NCBI GenBank assembly: GCA_016794925.1 | Contig: JAEUIW010000005.1 | Coordinates: 124,001-188,000 of the forward strand | Source of the DNA: Phycisphaerae bacterium | GTDB lineage: Bacteria > Planctomycetota > Phycisphaerae > Phycisphaerales > UBA1924 | Direction of reading: 5' to 3' | Length of the DNA: 64,000 nt | Shown: positions 34,926 through 44,506 of the stretch, in pieces | Layout of the letters: each line of letters opens with the position of its first letter | Position numbering within the stretch: the first letter of the stretch is position 1 | Program-made: the position numbers and the translations under genes | Notes under the pieces: generated by a model | What the model saw: only the letters and a program-made list of their open reading frames with translations | Told to the model about the DNA's origin: nothing | Database searches by the model: none

Positions 34926-36224
34926 TCACCGGCCGCCGATGCCGGCACTCGGATGGGGGGCGGCCCTGACGGATCGCCCCCGGATCCAGATCCGATCGAT
35001 CGGCGCGTCGCCGAACTCGTACGCCAACGCCCGCTCGTCCCGCTCGCTGAGCAGGAGAAGGTCGCCTTGAAGCCCAACGGCGATTCGGCCTCGATCCCGC
35101 AGTCCGAGCAATCTCGCCGGATTGGCTGTGGTTGCCACGATCGCCTCCGCAGGCGACAGCCCCATATGACGCACCGCGAGAGCGATGATCATCGAAATGG
35201 AATAGCACGGAGCGGATCCCGGATTCAGGTTGGTCGCCAGGCACAACGCCCCTCCCGCATCTACGAAGGTCCGCGCTCGGCCATAGCGGCCGTCCAGATG
35301 GAATCCACAGGCGGGGAGCATCACGCCGAAGGCTGACGCGGCGTTCGCCAATCGTCTCAGGTCCTCGTCCGTCGAGGCCTCGAGATGGTCCACACTCCGC
35401 AACCCGAGCGTCAGCGCTCGCTCCACCATGCCGAGCGAGTGGAACTGGTCGGCGTGGACGCGACAACGTGCGCCTTGAACGCGGGCCCGCTCGAACAGGT
35501 GTGCACAGTCCTCGACGCTCCAGGCCCCTGTCTCGCAATAGGCGTCGACGGTGATTCCCGGGTGCACCGCGAGAACCAGAGGGAGCGTTTCGTTGATCGT
35601 CCGGTCGACGAAGTCCGGTTGGGCCGGGTCGATGGCATGCCCGAGCAGCGCGGTCGAGGTCACGCGGCCGGAGAACCTCGCTGCGGCATCGTCGATCGCC
35701 CCCAGCATCTTGAGCTCGTCCCCGCTGGTCAGTCCGTAGCCGGACTTGACCTCGAGCGTGCCCGTGCCCGAAAAAAGGCAACGATTCAGGCGGGCGAGCA
35801 GTTGCTCGGCGAGTTCCGATCGGGTTGCGGCTCGGACGGCCCGGACCGATGACATGATCCCGCCCCCGGACGCGAGCACACTGAGGTACGGAACGCCGCG
35901 ACGTGTCTGGTCCCACTCGTCGAGCCGCGCGCCCGCCCAGCAGGCGTGCGTGTGGCAGTCCACGAACGCCGGCATGAGCACGCGTCCGCGGGCATCGACG
36001 ACGTCGACGTCAGGTATTCGCGGTGGAGTCAGTTGTGGGCCGATGTTCGCGATCACCCCACCCTCGATCAGCACGTCGCAGTCGGTTCGAACGCCAAGAT
36101 CCGAAAGCGAAGTGCCGCGGCGCGGTCCGTCATACGCACCCATCGTCAGTACTCGCGCGCTCCGAATGAGCAGCGGAGGGACGGTCGCATCGAGTTGCTC
36201 GTTCATTCCGGCGCGAGCGGTCAT
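34926..36224 (-). CDS. hutI: imidazolonepropionase
   Basis: 432 residues; ATG 36224 overlaps the hutG stop by four bases. Amidohydrolase of the third histidine-degradation step, hydrolysing imidazolone propionate to N-formimino-L-glutamate. Metal ligands: PAFVDCHTHACWAG (HxH, about 86), LLGHAIDPAQPDF, the RVHADQFHSLG histidine (about 260), VDHLEASTDEDL and the CLATNLNPGSAPCYSISMII Asn/Asp segment. The SGYGLTSGDELKM loop is also diagnostic. Length is slightly above the usual ~405 because of N-terminal residues MTARAGMNEQLDAT. Confidence 0.95.
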   Translation of the reverse strand: MTARAGMNEQLDATVPPLLIRSARVLTMGAYDGPRRGTSLSDLGVRTDCDVLIEGGVIANIGPQLTPPRIPDVDVVDARGRVLMPAFVDCHTHACWAGARLDEWDQTRRGVPYLSVLASGGGIMSSVRAVRAATRSELAEQLLARLNRCLFSGTGTLEVKSGYGLTSGDELKMLGAIDDAAARFSGRVTSTALLGHAIDPAQPDFVDRTINETLPLVLAVHPGITVDAYCETGAWSVEDCAHLFERARVQGARCRVHADQFHSLGMVERALTLGLRSVDHLEASTDEDLRRLANAASAFGVMLPACGFHLDGRYGRARTFVDAGGALCLATNLNPGSAPCYSISMIIALAVRHMGLSPAEAIVATTANPARLLGLRDRGRIAVGLQGDLLLLSERDERALAYEFGDAPIDRIWIRGRSVRAAPHPSAGIGGR

Positions 36225-37171
36225 GGTCGCTTCCTGGTTGCCACGCCGCGGAGGAATGAGAGAAACAAGTGCGCCGCCAGGCGAGCGGTTCGTCCTGGGC
36301 CCGGGTTCGAATCTGGGTCATTGGCCGGGCTCAACTCCATGAGATCAAAGCACGCCACCCGAGGATCCGCGCCGCACGCCGTAACCCACGCCGTTGCGGT
36401 CGCGGGATTCCAGCCGCACGGATTTGGCGCACTCACGCCCGGGGCGTACGCCGCATCCAGGACATCCAGGTCGAAGCTCACGAACATCGATCCCGCAAGC
36501 AGGTTGCGAGGAAGCAGCGGCAGCGAAGGTGCCCGAGCTGCGTCCTGCACACCCTGTTCAGGGAGGATGACCCCACCCTTGGATCGAAAATACCAGGCGT
36601 GTTCGCGGCTGTTCACCAGGGGGCAGAACCCGGCCACGAACAGCTCAGAAACTTGGTGCTCATCGAGCAAGCGTCGAAAGGGCATTCCGGATCCCGCTGT
36701 TGGCCGAACATCCAGATGCGCGTCGAAGTACATCCCGGCAACGGGGCCGTCATGGCGTTCACACATCGCACGGACGAAGGGAAACGTGAGATCGTGGCCT
36801 CCCCCGATCGCAATTGGCAACATCCCCGCATCGATCAACGCTCCGGCTGCAGCTGAAACGCGACGGTGGGTTTCGGTTAGCGCGGCCTCATCGTCGCCGT
36901 CCGCGGGCTCGATGTCTCCCGCATCGAATACGGCTGGCCAGTCGGACCCGGGTGGATCGATCACGCCATACCGGCTCAGGGCGTCTCGGAACGCACGGGG
37001 CCCCTTTGCGGCGCCGGGGCGGCCGGAATTCAGGCGCACACCGAGGTCATCCGGCAGCCCGAGCAAGGCAACCTCGCAGCCCCGAGGATTGTCCGTTCGG
37101 ATTCCGGCCGCCATGCGCGTGGGAGACATGACAACGGGCCACGAAGCGGAAACAGTGTGCGGCGCGCGCAT
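36221..37171 (-). CDS. hutG: formimidoylglutamase (arginase fold)
   Basis: 316 residues if started at 37171; ATG 37129 is an alternative, and no Shine-Dalgarno decides between them. Manganese ligands are complete: GGGHDLTFPFV (about 125), YFDAHLDVRP (DAHxD), and SFDLDVLDAAYAPGVSAPNP (DxD). The enzyme hydrolyses N-formimino-glutamate to glutamate and formamide, the short Hut branch. Coupled to hutI through ATGA. The hut genes therefore run hutH, hutU, (insert), hutG, hutI on the minus strand. Divergent from DUF2071 at 37252 with 80 bp between. Confidence 0.9.
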   Translation of the reverse strand: MRAPHTVSASWPVVMSPTRMAAGIRTDNPRGCEVALLGLPDDLGVRLNSGRPGAAKGPRAFRDALSRYGVIDPPGSDWPAVFDAGDIEPADGDDEAALTETHRRVSAAAGALIDAGMLPIAIGGGHDLTFPFVRAMCERHDGPVAGMYFDAHLDVRPTAGSGMPFRRLLDEHQVSELFVAGFCPLVNSREHAWYFRSKGGVILPEQGVQDAARAPSLPLLPRNLLAGSMFVSFDLDVLDAAYAPGVSAPNPCGWNPATATAWVTACGADPRVACFDLMELSPANDPDSNPGPGRTARLAAHLFLSFLRGVATRKRP

Positions 37172-37251
37172 GCGGGACTGTACGGCGACGAAGGGGCGGG
37201 TCGGAACGGCGAATACAGATCCTCGCGTGTGACGGCCGATCGTTGTGGACC

Positions 37252-37998
37252 ATGCCACGACCATTTCTGAAGGCCCGATGGACCAACCTGTGCATCCTGT
37301 CCTACTCGGTTGACGCCGCCGCGTTGTCGTCAATGGTCCCGCCCGGGCTGGAGTTGGATCGCCCCGATGGCAGCGGGGGAGCGACGCACGGATGCTCCCG
37401 TGCCTGGCTTAGTCTGGTTGCTTTCGATTTTCAGAACACCAGGGTCGGAGGGATTTCCTGGCCGGGCTGTGTGAGCTTCCCCGAGGTGAACCTGCGTTTC
37501 TATGTGCGCGAAGGGGGCCGGCGCGGCGTGTGCTTCATCAGGGAGTTCGTGCCCCGCCGAGCGGTCTCCTGGATCGCAAGGACCGTGTACAACGAACCGT
37601 ATCGCACGATCGACATGACCAGCCGCGTACGCGGGGGAGACCTCGGATCCAAGAGCGTAGAGGTGCTGCACCAATTCACCGCGGGCGGGCGTGTGAACAC
37701 CATCCACATGCGTGGCACCTCGCCGATGCGCACGCCCGAGCCCTCGAGTGTGGAGCACTGGTTCAAGGAGCACGAGTGCGGGTATGGTGTGAGCCGGCGC
37801 GGCCGCCTGCTGCGGTATCGGATCGTGCATCCGACCTGGGACCTGTACACGCCAGAGGTCGAGCGCCTCGATGTACACCTTCCCGCCGTCTACGGGGAGC
37901 ATTTCCGCGAGTTGCACGGGCGACCGCCGGAACACGTGATGCTCGCGGTGGGATCGGACGTCGAGGTGCACCCGCTGGAGAGCGACGTCAGGAGTTGA
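37252..37998 (+). CDS. DUF2071 (YqjF-like) family protein
   Basis: 248 residues from ATG 37252 (GTG 37243 is possible). The DUF2071/COG3361 pattern is visible: RPFLKARWTNLCILSYSVDA, LVAFDFQNTRVGGISWPGCV, FPEVNLRFYVREGGRRGVCF and SVEHWFKEHECGYGVSRRGR with VHPTWDLYTPEVERLDVHLP. Members are acetoacetate-decarboxylase-like folds of uncertain function, possibly redox or cofactor binding. Lies inside the hut region but on the opposite strand, splitting hutU from hutG. Its end overlaps the convergent zinc-ribbon gene by 11 bp. Confidence 0.85.
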   Translation: MPRPFLKARWTNLCILSYSVDAAALSSMVPPGLELDRPDGSGGATHGCSRAWLSLVAFDFQNTRVGGISWPGCVSFPEVNLRFYVREGGRRGVCFIREFVPRRAVSWIARTVYNEPYRTIDMTSRVRGGDLGSKSVEVLHQFTAGGRVNTIHMRGTSPMRTPEPSSVEHWFKEHECGYGVSRRGRLLRYRIVHPTWDLYTPEVERLDVHLPAVYGEHFRELHGRPPEHVMLAVGSDVEVHPLESDVRS

Positions 37999-38869
37999 TT
38001 CGCCCGGTATTCTCGGCGGACAGCAGCGCGGCCCGCAGCGCGACACGCACGCGCACGAGCAAGACGACATACAGGATCATCGCCACGATGGGCCCGAGGA
38101 AGAGCACGCACGCTCCGACCACGCTCAAGAGCGGGCCCAACCACGCGAACGCCGTGGCCTGTTTGCATAGCGCCGGATCGGGCACGCGCCGTGCCAATCT
38201 GGCAATGTACTGCATCGACGCGAAGAACCAGACAAGGAAGGCAATGAGCCGTGACACACCGACCGCGAACGCCAGCGCCCCGGTCGGGTCAATTGTGGCT
38301 ATCGCGATGCGGAACGCGGGCCACTCCGCGTAGGGGAGGGCGGCACCCGCACACGCCGCATGTGCCAGCACCGAGATCCGTACCATGCGCCGAGACGAGA
38401 CTCCCTCATCCCGCGAGAGCAGACCGGGATCGCGTGCGCTGAGCAGCCACCAGCCGATTGGCGAGAGCAACATCGATGCGGCACCGGTCAGAACGGCCGC
38501 GCCAAGACAGGCCAGATACGCGGGTGACGAGGCGGGATCGCGGGTGGCCGCCGCGCTTCGAACGGCTGCCGTCACGATCCCGATGAGCACCGAGAGCACG
38601 TTGGCGGTCAGCCCGGCAAGAACGAGCGCGGTGCCGGCGTGCAACGTGCGCAGATATCGCGGAGAGGAAAATCGGAGCAGGTCACCCGCGAGCGACTGTT
38701 CGACCGACGTACCGCATTCCGGGCAGACACCCGACTTGAGGAGCCCCATCAGGTCGTATCCGCACCGACGACAATGCGTTCCGGCCTGGACGACCCGTTC
38801 ACTCCCGCCGGGGGGCGGCGCGATCACCGGATCGGGACTCGCCGAGTGCGACGCGGGCGTGGGAATCAC
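37988..38869 (-). CDS. zinc-ribbon multi-pass membrane protein
   Basis: 293 residues. An N-terminal rubredoxin-like zinc ribbon (THCRRCGYDLMGLLKSGVCP, then ECG) lies at about residues 31-53. This CxxCGYxLxGL...CPECG form is a hallmark of many Phycisphaerae membrane proteins. Then come five to six transmembrane helices at about 77-100, 118-145, 163-182, 200-220 and 240-275. No enzyme motif is recognised. It sits between hutU and DUF2071, 36 bp after the hutU stop, and may be co-transcribed with hutU. Confidence 0.8.
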   Translation of the reverse strand: MIPTPASHSASPDPVIAPPPGGSERVVQAGTHCRRCGYDLMGLLKSGVCPECGTSVEQSLAGDLLRFSSPRYLRTLHAGTALVLAGLTANVLSVLIGIVTAAVRSAAATRDPASSPAYLACLGAAVLTGAASMLLSPIGWWLLSARDPGLLSRDEGVSSRRMVRISVLAHAACAGAALPYAEWPAFRIAIATIDPTGALAFAVGVSRLIAFLVWFFASMQYIARLARRVPDPALCKQATAFAWLGPLLSVVGACVLFLGPIVAMILYVVLLVRVRVALRAALLSAENTGRINS

Positions 38870-38904
38870 GGGCCCGATTCTACCGGAAACGCCGCGATCG
38901 GACC

Positions 38905-40629
38905 TCAGTCGCGCATCGGTATGCGGAGGCCCTCACGCGTGGCACACGTGCGTGCATCCTCGTACCCCGCGTCGGCGTGCCGGAACACGCCCATGGCGGG
39001 GTCGTTCGTGAGCACGCGTTCCAGACGAGCCGCGGCCTCCGGGGTTCCGTCCGCGACAATGACCTGACCGGCGTGCTGGCTGTATCCGATGCCGACGCCG
39101 CCGCCATGATGGAAACTGACCCAGCTTGCGCCCCCGGCGGTATTCACGAGCGCGTTGAGGATGGCCCAGTCACTGACGGCGTCGCTGCCGTCTTTCATCG
39201 ACTCGGTCTCTCGGTTGGGGCTCGCCACCGAACCGCAGTCGAGGTGGTCGCGCCCGATGACAATTGGAGCCTTGACCTGTCCCGTCGCCACCAGTTCATT
39301 GAAGCGGAGCCCCGCCCTGGCGCGTTCCCCTTGCCCCAACCAGCAGATACGGGCGGGCAAACCCTGGAACGCGATGCGTTCCTCCGCCATTCGAAGCCAG
39401 TTCCGCAGGCCCTCGTTTTCGGGGAACAGCGCGATTAACGCCCGGTCCGTCGTGAGGATGTCGGCGGGATCGCCGGAGAGTGCCACCCACCGGAAGGGCC
39501 CGCGACCGATGCAGAATTGCGGTCGGATGTACGCGGGAACGAAACCGGGGAACGCGAATGCGCTCGTGTAGCCCCGTTCGAATGCACGCTGGCGGATGTT
39601 GTTGCCGTAGTCGAAGGTGACGGCGCCACGGCGCTGCAACTCGACCATCGCCCGCACGTGCCGCTCCATCGACGCCAGGCTCAGGCGCTCATACTGCACG
39701 GGGTAGCGCCGCCGCAGAACATCCGCCTCGCCGACCGTGCACTCAGCGGGGACGTAGCTCATCACATCGTGCGCACTGGTCTGGTCGGTCAACACGTCGG
39801 GCGTCACGCCGCGCTGGAGCATCCGCTCGAGCAGCTCGACGGCATTGCAATCGACGCCGAGGCTTGTCGCGCGACGGTCGTGCGCCAGTGCGACGGCCGC
39901 GTCAATCGCCTCGTCCACGCCGGCGACGACCCGATCCAGGTACCGGTCCTTGACGCGACGGGCCAGGCGCGTGTGATCGACGTCGGCGATCAGGCAGGTC
40001 CCGCCGTTCATCGTTACCGCCAGCGGCTGCGCCCCGCCCATGCCGCCGCAACCCGCGGTGACGCAGAGCCGACCGGCGAGCGTACCGTCGAAATGCTGGC
40101 GAGCGGCCTCGGCGAAAGTCTCGTACGTTCCTTGCACGATTCCCTGCGTGCCGATGTAGATCCAGGATCCCGCCGTCATCTGGCCGTACATCATCAACCC
40201 CTTCGCCGCCAGCTCGTCGAAGTGCGCCTGCGTTGCCCAGTGAGGGACGAGGTTGGAGTTGGCGATCAGCACCCGAGGAGCGTCGGCGTGCGTGCGGACG
40301 ATGCCCACCGGCTTCCCGGATTGCACGAGCAGGGTTTCATCGGGCGCCAATTCGCGCAGTGCCGACACGATCGCGTCGAACGCGGCCCACGATCGCACCG
40401 CCTGGCCTCGTCCGCCGTACACGATCAGCGCGTCCGGACGTTCGGCCACCTCCGGATCGAGGTTGTTCATCAACATCCGCATGGCGGCTTCCGCTTGCCA
40501 GGTGCGGCACACTCGCTCGTTTCCTCTGGGCGCGCGGACCGTTCTCGCGCCGGGCAGCGACCGCGGCGCCGCCGCGCGCGGCGCGGCGGGTTTGGCACTC
40601 TGACCATGTGGCACGGTTGCTGGTGGCAT
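38905..40629 (-). CDS. hutU: urocanate hydratase
   Basis: 574 residues from ATG 40629; about 20 Pro/Ala-rich residues are added at the N-terminus relative to typical 555-residue enzymes. Signatures: [113 protein letters not shown] and [23 protein letters not shown]+ acts as an electrophilic cofactor; the enzyme converts urocanate to imidazolone propionate. Follows hutH by 170 bp; that gap contains a perfect inverted repeat. Confidence 0.96.
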   Translation of the reverse strand: MPPATVPHGQSAKPAAPRAAAPRSLPGARTVRAPRGNERVCRTWQAEAAMRMLMNNLDPEVAERPDALIVYGGRGQAVRSWAAFDAIVSALRELAPDETLLVQSGKPVGIVRTHADAPRVLIANSNLVPHWATQAHFDELAAKGLMMYGQMTAGSWIYIGTQGIVQGTYETFAEAARQHFDGTLAGRLCVTAGCGGMGGAQPLAVTMNGGTCLIADVDHTRLARRVKDRYLDRVVAGVDEAIDAAVALAHDRRATSLGVDCNAVELLERMLQRGVTPDVLTDQTSAHDVMSYVPAECTVGEADVLRRRYPVQYERLSLASMERHVRAMVELQRRGAVTFDYGNNIRQRAFERGYTSAFAFPGFVPAYIRPQFCIGRGPFRWVALSGDPADILTTDRALIALFPENEGLRNWLRMAEERIAFQGLPARICWLGQGERARAGLRFNELVATGQVKAPIVIGRDHLDCGSVASPNRETESMKDGSDAVSDWAILNALVNTAGGASWVSFHHGGGVGIGYSQHAGQVIVADGTPEAAARLERVLTNDPAMGVFRHADAGYEDARTCATREGLRIPMRD

Positions 40630-40670
40630 GGCGTTCCCTCGACAAGGCGGCCCGGACTGTGCAGTTGTCC

Positions 40671-40686
40671 GCGTGAGCAATCACGC
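40671..40686. repeat. short inverted repeat between hutH and hutU
   Basis: GCGTGA-GCAA-TCACGC is a perfect six-pair repeat with a four-base spacer, 42 bp upstream of the hutU start. It may be a hairpin or a regulator site; the sequence alone cannot tell. Confidence 0.3.
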
Positions 40687-40799
40687 TACCGCGCGATGGC
40701 GTGGGCGACAAGCGCGCCCGCACGCTCAGCATCGGCTGACCCGTGGAACCGAATCACGTGCCGCACACCCGAACACGTCAAGAACCGAATGAAAACGAC

Positions 40800-42401
40800 T
40801 TATGCGAACGCCCCTTCGCGGATCAGATCGACAATCGCCTCGATATCCGCTGTCAAAGGACGATCTCCCGTCAGCGCCGGGACTCGGTAACGGATGTTCC
40901 GTAGCGCCTTCTCAACAGCAACCCCTGATCGGAGTGGGCGGTGCAATTCCAGCGCCTGGGCGGCGCACAGCAACTCGATGGCGACCACATGCTCGGCTAG
41001 TTCGAGACTCCTGCGCGCCTTGGCGGCCGCGCGGGGTCCGAACGAGTTGTAGTCCTCCATGCCCGCGCAGGTCGTCACGTTCGCCACGCTCGCGGGCGCG
41101 GCCAGCCCGACCATCTCATTCACGCACGCGGCGGCCGTGTACTGGGCGATCATCAGACCGCTCTGCAGGCCCGGCTTCGGTGCGAGGAAGGGCTTGAGGT
41201 GGCTCTCGGGCTCGAATGCGCCGGTGATGAGGTACGTGCGGCGCTCGGATGCTCCGCCCAGATGGCACAGGGCGATCGCGAGCGAATCCAGCGGAATCGC
41301 GAGCGGCATCCCGTGGAAGTTCGCTCCCGACACGATCGCATCGGCCGACGAACGGATGGAGAGCGCTTCGGCCAGCGGGGTCGAGATTGGTCCGCGCGGG
41401 AAGACCAGCGGATTATCGGTCACCGCACCGAGTTCGTCGGAGATCGCGAGCTCCAAGTGCTCGATGGTGTCGAGGATCGGCGCCAGGATCGTCGGTCCGG
41501 CCCGCAGTGAGTACGGATCCTGCACGCGAGAGTCGTTCTCGACGTGGCTGCCGATGATCCGGCTGCCATCCAGATGTCTCGCTACCAGGCGTGCCGCGGC
41601 CAGCGCGCCGATGTTGTTCCGGCCCGCGTACAGCCTCGAATCCAGGAATGAGTCCGTCGCGCGGCAGGCGTCCATCGACATGGCCAGCGCCAGCGTCGCC
41701 GACATCCACAGCCGACGGGAGTCGTTCACCAGCAGCGCGCCCTCCGCGCACATCAGGTGCGTGCCGTTGATGAGCGCCAACCCCTCCTTGGCTTCGAGCG
41801 CGACCGGGGTGATCCGCGCCTTGCGCAACGCCTGCCGCGCCGTCCAGATGCGAGGTGACGCACCGATCGTCGCGCGACCCTCCCCGATCAATGCGAGCGC
41901 CAGGTGGGCGAGCGGGGCCAGATCGCCCGATGCGCCGACCGAGCCGATCGAAGGAACGACGGGCGTCACGTCGCGACTGAGCATGTCGCTGAGCGTGCGT
42001 GCGATCACCGGACGCGTGCCGGACATGCCCCGTGCCAGCGATGCGGCCAGAATCAGCATCATGCCGCGAACAACCTCTCGCCGGAGCGATTCGCCGATGC
42101 CCGCCGAATGCGATCGGACAAGGTTGCGCTGAAGATCGCGCAGGTCTCCCGGCGCGATGCGCTGCTTGGACAGCGACCCGAACCCGGTGTTGACCCCATA
42201 ATGCGGGCGTCCGCCGACCAGCGCGGCCTCGACGAGCGTCCGTGATCGCGCCATGTGCCGCATGGCCCGAACCGAAACCGACGTTCGGCGTGCGAACCGG
42301 GCCACGTCCACGACGTTCTGAATAGTCAACGGCTTCGAGTCGATGCGAAGCGCACCGCTCGACAGACTGCGGATTGGCCGGTTTGGTCGGGTTCGAGGCA
42401 T
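40800..42401 (-). CDS. hutH: histidine ammonia-lyase
   Basis: 533 residues from ATG 42401; the open frame continues upstream to 42518, overlapping the divergent antiporter promoter. The MIO prosthetic group forms from ASG in GSVGASGDLAPLAHLALALI (about residue 160). Further motifs: HYGVNTGFGSLSKQRIAPGD with the catalytic Tyr, LINGTHLMCA, EAKEGLAL, RVQDPYSLRAGPTI and GGNFHG-like SGANFHGMPLAIPLDSLAIA. The enzyme deaminates L-histidine to trans-urocanate. First gene of the hut block and transcribed toward hutU. Confidence 0.95.
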   Translation of the reverse strand: MPRTRPNRPIRSLSSGALRIDSKPLTIQNVVDVARFARRTSVSVRAMRHMARSRTLVEAALVGGRPHYGVNTGFGSLSKQRIAPGDLRDLQRNLVRSHSAGIGESLRREVVRGMMLILAASLARGMSGTRPVIARTLSDMLSRDVTPVVPSIGSVGASGDLAPLAHLALALIGEGRATIGASPRIWTARQALRKARITPVALEAKEGLALINGTHLMCAEGALLVNDSRRLWMSATLALAMSMDACRATDSFLDSRLYAGRNNIGALAAARLVARHLDGSRIIGSHVENDSRVQDPYSLRAGPTILAPILDTIEHLELAISDELGAVTDNPLVFPRGPISTPLAEALSIRSSADAIVSGANFHGMPLAIPLDSLAIALCHLGGASERRTYLITGAFEPESHLKPFLAPKPGLQSGLMIAQYTAAACVNEMVGLAAPASVANVTTCAGMEDYNSFGPRAAAKARRSLELAEHVVAIELLCAAQALELHRPLRSGVAVEKALRNIRYRVPALTGDRPLTADIEAIVDLIREGAFA

Positions 42402-42507
42402 AGGCGAGCGGGGCTCGATGTCACAACTGCGGGGCCGCGAGAGGATATCAACCCGTGCAAGCGTACGGCCGATGAGGTACCCTTCGTCCTTTGTCGATGG
42501 AGATCTC

Positions 42508-43818
42508 GTGCCGCACATCCCCAGTCACTTTGAGCACTCGGTCCAGTTCTTCATTCAGCTGGCGGTGATTCTCGTTACGTGCCGCCTGGTTGGAATGGTT
42601 GCCAGACGCTTCGGTCAGCCGCAGGTGGTCGGCGAGATGATCGCTGGCGTCGCCTTGGGGCCCTCGCTGTTCGGCCTTCTCGCCCCGAGCTGGCAGCAAG
42701 CGCTGTTCCCCAAGATCATGATGGTGGGTGAAACGGCCGTGCCGCATCCCCTGATGACCGTGATCTACTGCACCGCCCAGATTGGCTTGGCGATGTACAT
42801 GTTCCTCGTCGGCCTGGAGTTCCGCACCGACCTGCTCGTGCAACGCGCACGCAGCGCGGCGAGCGTTTCGCTGGCCGGCATCCTTGCTCCCTTCGTGCTG
42901 GGCTGTCTCGTCGCATGGGGTTTCCATGAGAATCCAGCACTCTTCAAGGCCGAGGTCAAGCTGCACGAGGACATGCTCTTCCTCGGCGCGGCGATGTCCA
43001 TCACCGCATTCCCGATGCTGGCCCGCATCATCTACGAGCGGGGCCTGACCGGCACAAGCCTGGGAACGCTGGCGCTCGCCGCCGGTTCGATCGACGACGC
43101 GTTGGCGTGGTGCGTGCTGGCGATTGTGCTCGCGAGCTTCGGGGGCAGTTGGGCGATCGCCGTTGTGGCCATCGGCGGGGGGACCGTGTATGCCATCGTG
43201 ACCATGACACTCGGCCGCCGCATGCTCGCTCCGCTGGGGGCCTGGACCGAGCGGGACAACGATCTCCCGCCGCGACGACTCGCCGTCGTTCTGGTTCTGC
43301 TCATGCTGGCGGCCTGGTACACGGACAAAATCGGAATCTACGCCGTCTTCGGCGCGTTCATCCTCGGGCTGGCCATGCCCCGCGGGCTCTTTGCCGATCT
43401 GCTCCAGCGGAAAATGGAGCCGCTGGTTACCAACTTCTTGCTGCCGATGTTCTTCGTCTACTCGGGACTCAACACACAGGTGACATTGATCGACACCCCC
43501 ATGTTGTGGGCGGTTGCGATCCTTATCCTGGGCGCGGCTTGCGCCGGCAAAGGCGTTGCGTGCTACCTCGCCGCGCGATTGAACGGCGAACCCAACCAGG
43601 ATGCACTCGCCGTCGGAGCATTGATGAACGCACGCGGTCTGATGGAATTGATAATCCTCAACATCGGCCGCGAGCGAGGGATCGTCACCCCGACGCTCTT
43701 CGCGATCATGGTCATCATGGCCATCGTGACGACATTGATCGCCACGCCACTCTTTGAGTTCGTGTACGGACGCCACGCCCGGCGAACGGGCCGAGTTGGA
43801 TCCGTCGCGACGCAGTGA
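42508..43818 (+). CDS. CPA2/Kef-type cation:proton antiporter
   Basis: 436 residues from GTG 42508, chosen because GGAG precedes it at ideal spacing; ATG 42472 in the same frame has none. About 12-13 transmembrane helices. Family motifs: VVGEMIAGVALGPSLFGLLA (helix 2), MYMFLVGLEFRTDLL, then the discontinuous helix and the double-Asp region AAGSIDDALAWCVLAIVLAS (Asp-Asp as in NhaA/GerN). NARGLMELIILNIG ends the core. Monovalent cation/H+ exchange at the inner membrane is inferred. There is no TrkA/RCK C-terminal domain, unlike KefB/C. Divergent from hutH. Confidence 0.9.
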   Translation: MPHIPSHFEHSVQFFIQLAVILVTCRLVGMVARRFGQPQVVGEMIAGVALGPSLFGLLAPSWQQALFPKIMMVGETAVPHPLMTVIYCTAQIGLAMYMFLVGLEFRTDLLVQRARSAASVSLAGILAPFVLGCLVAWGFHENPALFKAEVKLHEDMLFLGAAMSITAFPMLARIIYERGLTGTSLGTLALAAGSIDDALAWCVLAIVLASFGGSWAIAVVAIGGGTVYAIVTMTLGRRMLAPLGAWTERDNDLPPRRLAVVLVLLMLAAWYTDKIGIYAVFGAFILGLAMPRGLFADLLQRKMEPLVTNFLLPMFFVYSGLNTQVTLIDTPMLWAVAILILGAACAGKGVACYLAARLNGEPNQDALAVGALMNARGLMELIILNIGRERGIVTPTLFAIMVIMAIVTTLIATPLFEFVYGRHARRTGRVGSVATQ

Positions 43819-43950
43819 GTTCGGGAAGTTCACGCGGCTGACGGCGACGAGTCACGACCCCTCAATCGGGGCGTTGTCCGACTCCATTCACAACGTCCTA
43901 TAATGTGTGTTATGTAAACCTGACGAACGCAGACCATTTGCTTGTGCCAG
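43819..43950 (+). promoter_or_regulatory. weak promoter-like element in a convergent gap (low confidence)
   Basis: The gap between the antiporter and the opposite GNAT gene contains a perfect TATAAT at 43899-43904, with TTGTCC (43874-43879) 19 bases upstream, in a locally AT-rich patch. Plus-strand transcription from here would run antisense into the GNAT gene. It may be chance. Confidence 0.25.
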
Positions 43951-44478
43951 TCAATCCGCTTTGCCAAGCGGTTTCGACAGATCGAGAGTCATGTATAACG
44001 TACACCCGCAAGGGTCATCGTTGTAACGCGGCGTGTTCACAAAACCAATGCTCCGATACAGCGACACGGCTGGCGCCATTGTCTCCTCTTCCGTATCGAG
44101 GTTCATTCGCGAATACCCCAACGCCCGGGCGCGGCGGACCAGCTCCATACAGAGCGATCGGGCGATACCTCGCCCTCGAGCGACTGGGCGCACGTAGAGG
44201 CGCTTCAGTTCGCACGCGTCTTCTGACAGAGATCGCATGGCGACGCAGCCCAGTGGGGCATTTGTCGTTCGTTCTCGTGCAAGGAGCAGGCAGCCTGACG
44301 GCGCGGCATATTGACCTGGCAATGACGCCATTTCGGCCTCGAAACCCTGATGTGTCAACGTCGCGGTGTGGATGCACTCGAGCGCGCGGGCGTATTCGAT
44401 GATGAGCGCTCTGGCGGCATCGATGTCCGCAGGGCCGGCAACGTGGTCAATTCTCGCCCCATCGGCTTTCCCAGTCAT
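43951..44478 (-). CDS. GNAT family N-acetyltransferase
   Basis: 175 residues from ATG 44478 (ATG 44520 would overlap proS by 14 bp). Acetyl-CoA binding motif A is clear: CELKRLYVRPVARGRGIARS, with the R-x-x-G-x-A loop at about residue 105. Upstream beta strands (APSGCLLLARERTTNAPLGC VAMRSL) and downstream MNLDTEEETMAPAVSLYRSI GF complete the fold. The acceptor is unknown; GNATs modify amino groups of peptides, drugs or small amines. Directly downstream of proS, perhaps co-transcribed. Confidence 0.88.
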   Translation of the reverse strand: MTGKADGARIDHVAGPADIDAARALIIEYARALECIHTATLTHQGFEAEMASLPGQYAAPSGCLLLARERTTNAPLGCVAMRSLSEDACELKRLYVRPVARGRGIARSLCMELVRRARALGYSRMNLDTEEETMAPAVSLYRSIGFVNTPRYNDDPCGCTLYMTLDLSKPLGKAD

Positions 44479-44506
44479 ATTTGGGAACCCTATCGCTTGG
44501 GCCGGG

